Source: Streptomyces vinaceus
Lineage (GTDB): Bacteria > Actinomycetota > Actinomycetes > Streptomycetales > Streptomycetaceae
Direction: 5' to 3'
Assembly: GCF_008704935.1 (NCBI RefSeq)
Contig: NZ_CP023692.1
Location: 1,612,001-1,676,000, forward strand
Length of the DNA stretch: 64,000 nucleotides
Both the position numbers and the translations under genes were made by a program. This document shows, piece by piece, positions 36,117 to 43,702 of this stretch (the first letter of the stretch is position 1; each line of letters opens with the position of its first letter). Below the pieces are notes generated by a model. The model was not told the DNA's origin. It did no database searches and worked only from the letters and a program-made list of their open reading frames with translations.

Positions 36117-37505
36117 GTGACCCTCCTCCGTGACATGTGCTACCCCACACCGTCCGAACTTGCTGTGGCCGCCCGCGCGCTGGCGGACGAGCATCCCGGC
36201 CCGGTCCGGCTCCGCCGGGCCGGGACCTCCCGGGGCGGCCGGCCCCTGTGGCTGCTCTGCGTCGAGCCGAGCGGCCGCCCGCGGGGCGCGGGCGTGCTCG
36301 TCGTCGCCGGGGCCCACGCCAACGAGCCCGTCGGCGGCGCCACCGCGCTCGCCCTCGCCCGGCGCGTCCTCCACGACCCGGTGGTCCGGGCCGGCCGCGG
36401 CTGGTACTTCCTGCTGTGCGCCGACCCCGACGGGGCGGCCCTGCACCGCACGCCCCGCCCCCGCTCCCTGCTCGACTACCACCGCAACTTCTTCCGTCCC
36501 CCCGGTCCCGAACAGCCCGAGTGGGCGCCGTCTTTACTGCCCCCGGACCGGCTGCCGCCCGAGACCCTCGCGCTGACCGCACTCATCGACGAGCTGCGCC
36601 CCGCCCTCCAGGTCTCCCTGCACGGCACCGACCTCGGCGGGTCCTGGGTCCAGCTCACCCGGGACATACCGGGCCTCGCGGAGCCGTTCGCCAAATCGGC
36701 CGCCGAGCTGCGGATCCCGGTGGAGACCGGGGCCTCGGACGCGGCCGGCTGGCCCTCCCCCGGCCCCGGGATCTTCGTGATGCCGCAGGCCGGGGCCGAC
36801 CCGAACGGAGCGTTCCACCCGGAGGACACCCGGCTCAGCACCTGGTACCACGCCCACCGGTACGCGGGCACCACCGCCATCGTCGAAGTCCCCATGTGGG
36901 CCTCGGACCTGGTGGACGACCCCGCCCCGCACCCGGACCCGCGCGGCGCCCTGCGGATCCTGGCGGGGCGGCTCGCCGCCGACGCCGCGCTGGTGGCCCG
37001 CGTACGGGAGCGGTCGGCAAGGGCGTGGGAGCCGTCGGCGGATCCCGCGGCGGGCCGAGGTCCGGACGCCGGCGCCATCGCCGGCGCCGGCTCCGACGCC
37101 GAAGCGGCCGCCCTGCTGCGCGCCGTCGACTGGACCCTCGCGCTGATCCCCCGGATCACCGTGGAGTGGACCGGCGCCGGGGCCCCGGCCGAGGCCACGG
37201 CGGCCGCCATCAGCAGCATCGACGCCTTCGCGCGGCGGCTGTCGCTGCGCGCCGCCGCGATGCTGCTGCGGGTGCTCCGGGCCCAGGGACATCCGGCGGC
37301 CCCGGGGCTGGACCGGCTCGTCACCGGCTGGTGCGAGGAGTTCGCGGCCCGGTTCCGGGCACGCCGGATCCCGGTGGCCACGCAGGTCGAGCACCAGACC
37401 CGTACGGTCCTGGCGGCGTACGAGCGCCTCGTCGCGCAGGGGTTGGAGGACGGGGCCGGGGGGCCCGGCCGGCTGGGCGAGCCCGACGGGACGGTCAGTG
37501 CGTAG
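36117..37505 (+). CDS. M14 family zinc carboxypeptidase
   Basis: Metallopeptidase of about 462 residues. Start GTG 36117 (or ATG 36135) lacks a clear ribosome binding site, so the 5' end is uncertain. The zinc ligands are His67 and Glu70 (GAHANEPVGG) and His169 (LQVSLHGTDLGG). The putative catalytic Glu is in TAIVEVPMWASD near residue 258. No signal peptide is seen, so it is probably cytosolic. After about residue 290 comes a helical extension of unknown role. Related enzymes act on peptides or cell-wall stems; substrate is not known. It overlaps the GNAT gene by 11 bp tail to tail. Confidence 0.88.
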   Translation: MTLLRDMCYPTPSELAVAARALADEHPGPVRLRRAGTSRGGRPLWLLCVEPSGRPRGAGVLVVAGAHANEPVGGATALALARRVLHDPVVRAGRGWYFLLCADPDGAALHRTPRPRSLLDYHRNFFRPPGPEQPEWAPSLLPPDRLPPETLALTALIDELRPALQVSLHGTDLGGSWVQLTRDIPGLAEPFAKSAAELRIPVETGASDAAGWPSPGPGIFVMPQAGADPNGAFHPEDTRLSTWYHAHRYAGTTAIVEVPMWASDLVDDPAPHPDPRGALRILAGRLAADAALVARVRERSARAWEPSADPAAGRGPDAGAIAGAGSDAEAAALLRAVDWTLALIPRITVEWTGAGAPAEATAAAISSIDAFARRLSLRAAAMLLRVLRAQGHPAAPGLDRLVTGWCEEFAARFRARRIPVATQVEHQTRTVLAAYERLVAQGLEDGAGGPGRLGEPDGTVSA

Positions 37506-38013
37506 CCCCGGCCGCCGGCTCCCCGGACGGCGGCACGGCCACGGCCAGGGAGTAGCGGCGCTTGGGCGCGCCGGCGGCGCCGAGCCGGTCGTAGAAGCGG
37601 ATCGCGCCCTCGTTCCAGTCCGGGGTCTGCCACTGGACCTGGTCGAGGCCGAGCGTGCGGGCGAGGTCGGCCACCCCGGCCATCAGGGCGGCGCCGAGGC
37701 CGTGGCCGCGAGCCTCCTCGGCGAGGTAGAGGCAGTCCATGTGGAGGTAGTGCCGGGCGTCCCAGAACGCGAACTCGGCGGAGCAGGCGGCGTATCCGGC
37801 GACCGACCCGTCAGGGGCCTCGGCCAGCAGCACCCACAGCCGGGCCCCGTCCGCGAAGAGCTGCGGACCGAGCCGGTCGGCCAGGCCCGGGGGCCGGGGC
37901 GCGGACTTCTCGTACGCGATGTGCTCGTGGACGAGCTCGACGAGGCGCGGCAGGTCCTCGGGGCGCGCCGGACGCACGACGGGCGGCTGTTGCTTCGGGT
38001 CTGCGTGTTCCAT
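37495..38013 (-). CDS. GNAT family N-acetyltransferase
   Basis: 172 residues from ATG 38013 (upstream Met codons at 38025/38022 or 38043 are possible). VVRPARPEDLPRLVELVHEH opens the fold, HYLHMDCLYLAEEARGHGLG leads into the acetyl-CoA loop ARGHGLGAAL at about residues 112-121, and NEGAIRFYDRLGA is the conserved end. It resembles diamine/spermidine acetyltransferases of the SSAT type by its A-Y-E and FxDxxHYLHMDxLYL pattern. Acceptor not established. Confidence 0.9.
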   Translation of the reverse strand: MEHADPKQQPPVVRPARPEDLPRLVELVHEHIAYEKSAPRPPGLADRLGPQLFADGARLWVLLAEAPDGSVAGYAACSAEFAFWDARHYLHMDCLYLAEEARGHGLGAALMAGVADLARTLGLDQVQWQTPDWNEGAIRFYDRLGAAGAPKRRYSLAVAVPPSGEPAAGATH

Positions 38014-38089
38014 GGGCACCATCATCGGTCCCGGGGTGATCACGAGGGCGGGCGGGCCGCGGCTCCCGGCGTGATCCGGGAGACGGGCC

Positions 38090-38653
38090 TCAGCTCGACG
38101 AGAGCCGGAAGCTCATCCGGCCGAAGCCGATCTGGTCCCCGTCCCGGACCACCACCGAGCCGGTCACCCGGCGGCCGTTGACCGTGGTGCCGTTGGAGGA
38201 GCCGAGGTCCGTGAGCACCCACACCCCGTCGCGCATCCCGAGCTCGGCGTGGACCCGGGAGACCGTGCCGTCGGTGAGCCGCAGCCCGTTCCCCGGGTCG
38301 CGGCCGATCCTCAGGGCACGGGCGCTCGGGTGCGGCAGCAGCAGCTTGGGCAGCCGCTCGGCGGTCCAGGCCCGCCGGACCCCGGCGGACACGGCCGAGA
38401 CCCGGCCCACCCAGCCGAAGACGCGGCGGGTCCACGCGCCTTCGGCGCCCGCGCGGCTGCCGAGGTCGGCGGTGAGGACCGCGAGGTCCTCGGAGCGGCG
38501 GGCGACGAGGGCGAGTTCCATACGGCGCAGGAACGTGTCGTGGGACAGCTTCCCGAGGGCCGCACCCTCACGGAGCTGCTCCAGCGCCCGGTCGCGCTCC
38601 GCGTCCGACAGGCGCGGTACCGGGAAGGCGGGGAACTCGAAACTCGACGTCAC
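38090..38653 (-). CDS. DUF1707 and FHA domain protein
   Basis: Cytosolic phosphothreonine-binding protein of 187 residues, GTG 38653. Residues about 14-65 are a DUF1707 module (LSDAERDRALEQLREGAALG, then FLRRMELALVARRSEDLAVL). Residues about 110-187 form an FHA domain: LRIGRDPGNGLRL, then TVSRVHAEL with the key Ser-Arg-x-His, and LGSSNGTTVNGRRV. FHA domains read Ser/Thr-kinase signals; the linked kinase is not evident nearby. The pairing of these two domains is common in Streptomyces. Divergent from treZ with 112 bp between starts. Confidence 0.93.
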   Translation of the reverse strand: MTSSFEFPAFPVPRLSDAERDRALEQLREGAALGKLSHDTFLRRMELALVARRSEDLAVLTADLGSRAGAEGAWTRRVFGWVGRVSAVSAGVRRAWTAERLPKLLLPHPSARALRIGRDPGNGLRLTDGTVSRVHAELGMRDGVWVLTDLGSSNGTTVNGRRVTGSVVVRDGDQIGFGRMSFRLSSS

Positions 38654-38765
38654 AGGGTGATTGTCGGCCCGTCAGGGCCGGAGTGTCCAGAACTCCTCCG
38701 GCCGTCCGCGCGATGATGGGCCCGGCACACGTTCCGGGTACCGCAGCAGACGAGGGGAACCGTCC

Positions 38766-40520
38766 GTGCAGTTCGAGGTGTGGGCACCGCAGACAGACCG
38801 GGTCGCGCTGCGACTCGGCGGCGCGACGTACGAGATGGCACGCGATCCGGACCGGGCCGGCTGGTGGACCGCCGAAGCCGCGGCGGTCGACGGGGACCGG
38901 TACGGATTCCTGCTGGGCGTGGCCGCCGGGGAGGAGACCGTACGGCCCGACCCGCGCGGGCGGCGGCTGCCGGACGGGCCCGACGGCCTCTCGGCGGTGG
39001 TCGATTTCGAGCCGCTCACCCCGCGGGGGCCGGCGCCCGGCACCCGGCTCCAGGACGCGGTCCTGTACGAGCTGCACATCGGCACCTTCACCCCCGAGGG
39101 CACCTTCGACGCGGCCGCCGCCCGCCTCGGGCACCTCACCGCGCTCGGGGTCACGCACGTGGAGCTGATGCCGGTCTGCCCCTTCCCCGGCCGGCACGGG
39201 TGGGGCTACGACGGGGTGGCGCCCTGGGCGGTGCACGAGCCCTACGGCGGCCCGGCCGGGCTGGCCCGGTTCGTGGACGCGGCGCACGCGGCCGGGCTCG
39301 GGGTGGTGCTGGACGTGGTCCACAACCACCTTGGCCCCTCCGGCAACCACCTCCCCGCCTTCGGCCCGTACTTCACCGAGACCCACCACACCCCGTGGGG
39401 CGCGGCGGTCAACCTGGACGCGGCCGGCTCCGACGAGGTGCGCGCGTACCTGCTGGGCAGCGCGCTCGCCTCGCTGCGGGACTACCGGATCGACGGACTG
39501 CGGCTGGACGCGGTGCACGCGCTCGCCGACGAACGGGCGCTCCCCTTCCTGGAGGAGCTGTCGGCGGCCGTGGACGAGCTGGCCGCCGAGTCCGGCCGCC
39601 CGCTGTTCCTGATCGCCGAGTCCGACCGGTGCGATCCGCGCACCACGACCCCGCGCGCGGCCGGGGGCCTGGGCCTGCACGCCCAGTGGAACGACGACTT
39701 CCACCACGCGCTGCACTGCGCGCTGACCGGCGAGTCCCAGGCGTACTACGCCGATTTCGCCGAGGCGCCGCTCGCCGCGCTGGCCAAGACCATGACCCGG
39801 GCGTTCTTCCACGACGGGACCTGGTCCTCCTTCCGGGGCCGCAGCCACGGCCGCCCGGTGGACCGGCGGCGCACCGCCGCGCACCGTTTCCTGGGCTACA
39901 CGCAGACCCATGACCAGATCGGCAACCGGGCCCTCGGCGACCGGCTCTCGGCCTCCCTCTCCCCCGGACTGCTGGCGTGCGGCGCCGCGCTGGCGCTGAC
40001 CGGGCCGTTCGTGCCGATGCTGTTCATGGGCGAGGAGTGGGCCGCGGGCACGCCGTGGCAGTACTTCACCGACCATCCGGACCCGGAGCTCGCCGAGGCC
40101 GTCCGCAGCGGCCGGCGAAGGGAGTTCGCGGCGCACGGGTGGAAGGCGGAAGAGATCCCGGACCCGCAGGACCCGGCCACCCGGGACCGCTCCTGCCTGG
40201 ACTGGGCGGAGCCGGAGCGCGCCCCGCACGACCGGCTGCTGGCCTGGTACCGGACGCTGATCGCCCTCCGGCGCACCCTCCCGGACCTGCGCGACCCGGA
40301 TCTGGCGGCGGTGCGCGTGGCGTACGACGAGGAGCGGCGCTGGGTGACCTTCCGGCGGGGCGACGTGCGGGTGGCGGTGAACCTGTCCGCCGAGCCGGTG
40401 ACGATCGCACTCGGCCGCAACGGGGTCCGGGTGCTGGCCTCCTGGGACCCGGTGGCCCACCCGGGGCCCGACGGCCGCGTCCATGTCCCCGCCGAATCGG
40501 TGGTGTTGCTGGGCCCGTAA
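38766..40520 (+). CDS. treZ: Malto-oligosyltrehalose trehalohydrolase
   Basis: Releases trehalose from maltooligosyl-trehalose made by TreY. 584 residues; GTG 38766 has GAGGGGA upstream and gives the family start VQFEVWAPQTDRVAL. An N-terminal beta domain (1-85) is followed by the GH13 barrel: DVVHNHLGPSGN near 183, the nucleophile Asp248 in GLRLDAVHAL, the acid Glu285 in IAESDR, and THDQIGNRALGDR near 380. It completes the glgX-treY-treZ route. The stretch AGTPWQYFTDHPDPEL is also characteristic of TreZ. Confidence 0.95.
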   Translation: MQFEVWAPQTDRVALRLGGATYEMARDPDRAGWWTAEAAAVDGDRYGFLLGVAAGEETVRPDPRGRRLPDGPDGLSAVVDFEPLTPRGPAPGTRLQDAVLYELHIGTFTPEGTFDAAAARLGHLTALGVTHVELMPVCPFPGRHGWGYDGVAPWAVHEPYGGPAGLARFVDAAHAAGLGVVLDVVHNHLGPSGNHLPAFGPYFTETHHTPWGAAVNLDAAGSDEVRAYLLGSALASLRDYRIDGLRLDAVHALADERALPFLEELSAAVDELAAESGRPLFLIAESDRCDPRTTTPRAAGGLGLHAQWNDDFHHALHCALTGESQAYYADFAEAPLAALAKTMTRAFFHDGTWSSFRGRSHGRPVDRRRTAAHRFLGYTQTHDQIGNRALGDRLSASLSPGLLACGAALALTGPFVPMLFMGEEWAAGTPWQYFTDHPDPELAEAVRSGRRREFAAHGWKAEEIPDPQDPATRDRSCLDWAEPERAPHDRLLAWYRTLIALRRTLPDLRDPDLAAVRVAYDEERRWVTFRRGDVRVAVNLSAEPVTIALGRNGVRVLASWDPVAHPGPDGRVHVPAESVVLLGP

Positions 40521-40575
40521 TTCCTGCGCCGACCCGTCGCAGGTGATGCTCGACCGGCATCCCGGGCCGCCGGCG

Positions 40576-41751
40576 TCAGCCCACGACGGCCAGCTCGCGC
40601 GGGGCGTCGTTGAGGCTGCGGCCGCCGTCCTCGGTGACCGTGACGATGTCCTCGATGCGCACCCCGAAGCGCCCGGGCAGGTAGATGCCGGGCTCCACGG
40701 AGAAGCACATCCCGGGGACCAGCGGCTGCTCCTCGCCCTCGACCATGTACGGGGGCTCGTGGGTGGTCACGCCGATGCCGTGGCCCGTGCGGTGGATGAA
40801 CCGGTCGCCGTAGCCGAACTCGGTGATCACCGCGCGGGCCGCCCGGTCCACGTCCTGGCAGGCGATGCCGGGGCGGACGGCGGCGGAGGCGGCCCGCTGG
40901 GCCTCGCGGACGATGTCGTGGACGCGCTGCTCCTCGACGCCCGGCTCGCCGACGTGCACCGTGCGGGAGATGTCGGAGCCGTAGCCGTGCTTGAGCCCGC
41001 CGAAGTCCAGGACCACCATGTCGCCGTGCACGATGGTCCGCCCGCCGGCCTCGTGATGCGGGTTGGCGCCGTTGGGGCCGGAGCCGACGACCGTGAAGTC
41101 CACCTGGGAGTGGCCGTGTTCGCGCAGCAGCGCGGCCAGGTCGGCGGCGATGTCGGTCTCCCTCCGGCCGGCGAAGGGGACCTCCAGGATCCGCGCGTAC
41201 GCGGCGTCGGCGGCCGCGGCGGCCGCCGCCAGCCGCTCCAGCTCCCGCCGGTCCTTGACGGCGCGGAGCATCGGCAGGACTTCGGTGAGCGGGGCGTAGG
41301 AGGTGGCGGGCAGCTCCCGCTGGAGGCCCAGCAGATGTAGCGCCCAGGTGTTGTCGCTGACCCCGAAGCGGCCGCCCCGGTCGAGGAGGGGTGCGGTGGT
41401 CCCGTACGGGTCCTTCCCGTCGGTCCAGGCGCGCAGGGTCAGGGCGGGCGCCCCGGGGGCCTCGGCGGCGTCGGGGGCCTCCAGGGCGGGCACGACGAGC
41501 ACGGGCTCCCGTCCGGCGGCGAGCACGAGCAGGGTCAGCCGCTCGGTGTCGGCGGGCCGGTAGCCGGTGAGGTGGGCGAGGTCGGGCCCGGGGGCGATGA
41601 GCAGGCCGGCCAGCCCCGCGCCGGCGGCGCTCTGCGCGGCGGCGGCCATCCGGGCGGCGTAGTCGGCGTGCGTGAACGGTTCGGGTTCGGGGTCAGGGGC
41701 GGGGTCAGGGCCGGGGCCGGGTTCGGGGTCGAGGGAGCGTTCGAGGTCCAT
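40576..41751 (-). CDS. M24 family aminopeptidase P-like metallopeptidase
   Basis: Xaa-Pro peptidase of 391 residues; ATG 41751 has GGGAGGATC upstream. The N-terminal 25 residues are a low-complexity Pro/Asp/Glu run (DPEPGPGPDPAPDPEPEP). A creatinase-like N-terminal domain follows. The C-terminal pita-bread domain has all five metal ligands: two Asp in VVLDFGG and GYGSDISRTVH, His in RTGHGIGVTTHEPP, and Glu in FSVEPGIYLPG and RIEDIVTV. It probably removes N-terminal residues before proline or cleaves Xaa-Pro dipeptides in the cytosol. Confidence 0.93.
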   Translation of the reverse strand: MDLERSLDPEPGPGPDPAPDPEPEPFTHADYAARMAAAAQSAAGAGLAGLLIAPGPDLAHLTGYRPADTERLTLLVLAAGREPVLVVPALEAPDAAEAPGAPALTLRAWTDGKDPYGTTAPLLDRGGRFGVSDNTWALHLLGLQRELPATSYAPLTEVLPMLRAVKDRRELERLAAAAAAADAAYARILEVPFAGRRETDIAADLAALLREHGHSQVDFTVVGSGPNGANPHHEAGGRTIVHGDMVVLDFGGLKHGYGSDISRTVHVGEPGVEEQRVHDIVREAQRAASAAVRPGIACQDVDRAARAVITEFGYGDRFIHRTGHGIGVTTHEPPYMVEGEEQPLVPGMCFSVEPGIYLPGRFGVRIEDIVTVTEDGGRSLNDAPRELAVVG

Positions 41752-41949
41752 GGGGCGATCCTCCCGCCGGGCCGGGCGCCGCGCGAGTATGCACCGCGCC
41801 GCGGTGAGCCGTGGCCCGACGGGCCGGGGGCGCGGTGAGCAGGGCCGCGGCGAGCAGGGCCGCCCGCGCGGGTCGGGGCGGCCGCACCCCGCCCGGGCGG
41901 CCCGGCGTGCCCGGGCGGCGGTGGGGGGCGGGCTCCCTATCGTGGGGGC

Positions 41950-42465
41950 GTGAGCATCCCCAGTGGCATGTCCGCAGGTCACGGCCGACCCCGCCGTGCA
42001 TCCCGGACCGACTCGGCCGGGGCCGTGTACGGCTCCCTCCTCGCCACCTCCGTGGTGGCCACGGCCAGTACGGTCGGCGACCACCCGAGGCTCCACCTCA
42101 TCCTCCTGCTGCTGGTCACGGGCCTGGTGTTCTGGGCCACGCACGTCTACGCCCAGCTCGCCGGGGAGCGGGTGGTCGGCGAGCCCTGGAGCCTGCGCGA
42201 GATCCGGCGGGTCGCGGTCCACGAGTGGCCGATCGTGGAGGCCGCCGTGCTGCCCGCGGCCGCCGTCGCCCTCAGCGGCCTCCTCGATCTGGGCTACGCG
42301 GGGACGGCCTGGCTGGCCATGGGCGTGTCGGTGGGGCAGCAGGTCCTCTGGGCGTGCCTCGGCGCGGCCCGCGCGGGCGCCAGCCGGGGCCAGCTGGCGA
42401 CCGAGGGGGTCGTGAACCTCTTCCTCGGCCTGATCATCGTGGCCACGAAGGCCGCCCTGAAGTAG
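41950..42465 (+). CDS. Small integral membrane protein of unknown function
   Basis: 171 residues from GTG 41950. Four hydrophobic segments are visible: GAVYGSLLATSVVATAS, LHLILLLLVTGLVFWATHVY, AAVLPAAAVALSGLL, and the C-terminal VVNLFLGLIIVATKAAL. The conserved-looking FWATHVYAQL and REIRRVAVHEWPIVEAA suggest a family of actinobacterial membrane proteins, but I do not recognise it by name. No enzyme motifs. It precedes the tRNA-His gene by 120 bp. Confidence 0.75.
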   Translation: MSIPSGMSAGHGRPRRASRTDSAGAVYGSLLATSVVATASTVGDHPRLHLILLLLVTGLVFWATHVYAQLAGERVVGEPWSLREIRRVAVHEWPIVEAAVLPAAAVALSGLLDLGYAGTAWLAMGVSVGQQVLWACLGAARAGASRGQLATEGVVNLFLGLIIVATKAALK

Positions 42466-42542
42466 CCCGGGCCCAGCCGCGGCGGCGCCCGTCGCACACG
42501 CCCGGGCCGATAACGCGTGGCGGGACCCCCCTCCTGATCAGC

Positions 42543-42559
42543 TATGCTGTGCATGCACA
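42543..42559 (+). promoter_or_regulatory. Likely -10 box and palindrome upstream of tRNA-His
   Basis: TATGCT (42543-42548) is a fair -10 hexamer 38 bp before the tRNA. It is followed at once by the perfect 12-bp palindrome TGTGCATGCACA (42548-42559), at the expected transcription start. No convincing -35 is seen. Confidence 0.35.
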
Positions 42560-42585
42560 TCGACGGGCGGTCCGCCGCCCTTCGT

Positions 42586-42658
42586 GGTGGGTGTAGCTCA
42601 GTTGGTAGAGCACCTGGTTGTGGTCCAGGTGGCCGCGGGTTCAAGTCCCGTCACTCAC
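42586..42658 (+). tRNA. tRNA-His (anticodon GTG)
   Basis: A complete cloverleaf folds by eye: acceptor GTGGGTG with CACTCAC (one G-T pair), D stem GCTC/GAGC, anticodon stem CCTGG/CCAGG with loop TTGTGGT (anticodon GTG, histidine), and T stem GCGGG/CCCGT with loop TTCAAGT. The extra 5' G at 42586 fits the G-1 that histidine tRNAs carry. CCA is not encoded. A strong terminator follows seven bases later. Confidence 0.97.
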
Positions 42659-42664
42659 CCTGAT

Positions 42665-42706
42665 CCCCTGGGGGTACGAGGTCTCCTCGTACCCCCAGGG
42701 GTTTTT
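42665..42706 (+). terminator. Rho-independent terminator of tRNA-His
   Basis: A perfect 16-bp stem (CCCCTGGGGGTACGAG with its complement), a five-base loop GTCTC, and a TTTTT tract follow the tRNA. It is the clearest intrinsic terminator in the window and also separates the tRNA from the convergent hydrolase gene. Confidence 0.95.
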
Positions 42707-42739
42707 CGTGCCCGCCCCGCCCCAGGGGCCGGACACCCC

Positions 42740-43495
42740 CTAGCCCCGCAGGAAGGCCTCCGCCTCCGCGGCGAAGGCGACCGGTGTCTCGTGCGGCGGG
42801 TAGTGCCCGGCTCCGGGCAGGGGGTGGACGCGGCAGTCGGGGTACGAGACCTGCCAGGTGGCGCGCATCACATCCGGGGTGAGGGCGAGGTCGTTCTCCC
42901 CCACGAGGACCAGCACCGGGACGGTGCTGCCCTTCACGGCGGCCGACAGGTCCAGCGGCTGCCAGCTCGCGAGGTAGGCGGCGAAGGCCTCCGGGCGGCA
43001 GACGCCGAGGGAGTGCGCGACCATCCGGTCCAGCCAGTGGCGGCTCGCGCGGTGGCCGGTGACGAGGTCGAGGATGGTCCGCCGGTTCCCGGGGCTGGCG
43101 GCGGCGCCGTGGAAGAGGGCCTGGGTCGCGTCGTCCATCTCGTACGGGGCGGCGGGGACCGGGTTGATCCCGACCAGCTTCTCGATCCGCTCGGGCGCCC
43201 GGACCAGCACCTGCTGCATGGCCTTGCCTCCCATGGAGTGCCCCATGAGGCAGAAGGTGTCCCAGCCGATCTCGTCGGCGAGCGCCAGGACGTCGTCGGC
43301 GATCTCGGGGACCGTGTAGCGGCCCGTGACGTCCCTGCGGTCCCCGTAGCCGCGGTAGTCGAGGAAGACGTACGAGAACCCCTCGGGGTCCAAGTAGTCC
43401 AGGACGGAACCCCAGTTCGCGCTGGTGCCGAACCAGTCGTGCAGCACGATGACGCGGACGGGGCCGGTGCCGATCCTGCGATGGGCTATGGCCAT
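42740..43495 (-). CDS. Alpha/beta hydrolase
   Basis: Cytosolic hydrolase of 251 residues, ATG 43495. The oxyanion-hole region is VIVLHDWFGTSANW, the nucleophile elbow GHSMGG has Ser87, the acid Asp lies in LVGENDLAL near 195, and the His in LPGAGHYPPHE near 228. Tight similarity to the MhpC-like group (LDYRGYGDRRDVTGRYT). A cap domain of about 60 residues lies after the elbow. Substrate unknown. The 207 bp between it and the phospholipase gene upstream shows no further gene. Confidence 0.92.
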   Translation of the reverse strand: MAIAHRRIGTGPVRVIVLHDWFGTSANWGSVLDYLDPEGFSYVFLDYRGYGDRRDVTGRYTVPEIADDVLALADEIGWDTFCLMGHSMGGKAMQQVLVRAPERIEKLVGINPVPAAPYEMDDATQALFHGAAASPGNRRTILDLVTGHRASRHWLDRMVAHSLGVCRPEAFAAYLASWQPLDLSAAVKGSTVPVLVLVGENDLALTPDVMRATWQVSYPDCRVHPLPGAGHYPPHETPVAFAAEAEAFLRG

Positions 43496-43702
43496 GCGTT
43501 CTCCCTCGGTGGCGGGGCCTGGCTGAGCGGACGCCGTACGTTCTTCCCACCCGGTCCACGGTCACACCGTGAAGCCGGCGTCCCGCGCGGTGCGCGCGTC
43601 CCGGGCACCGCCCGCGACCTGTTGCCCGGTACGCCCGCAGCCGCCGCCCCGCGGACCTCGCGGTCCTGGAACGGCGGCTGCCGCGCGCACCGGACGACCG
43701 TG

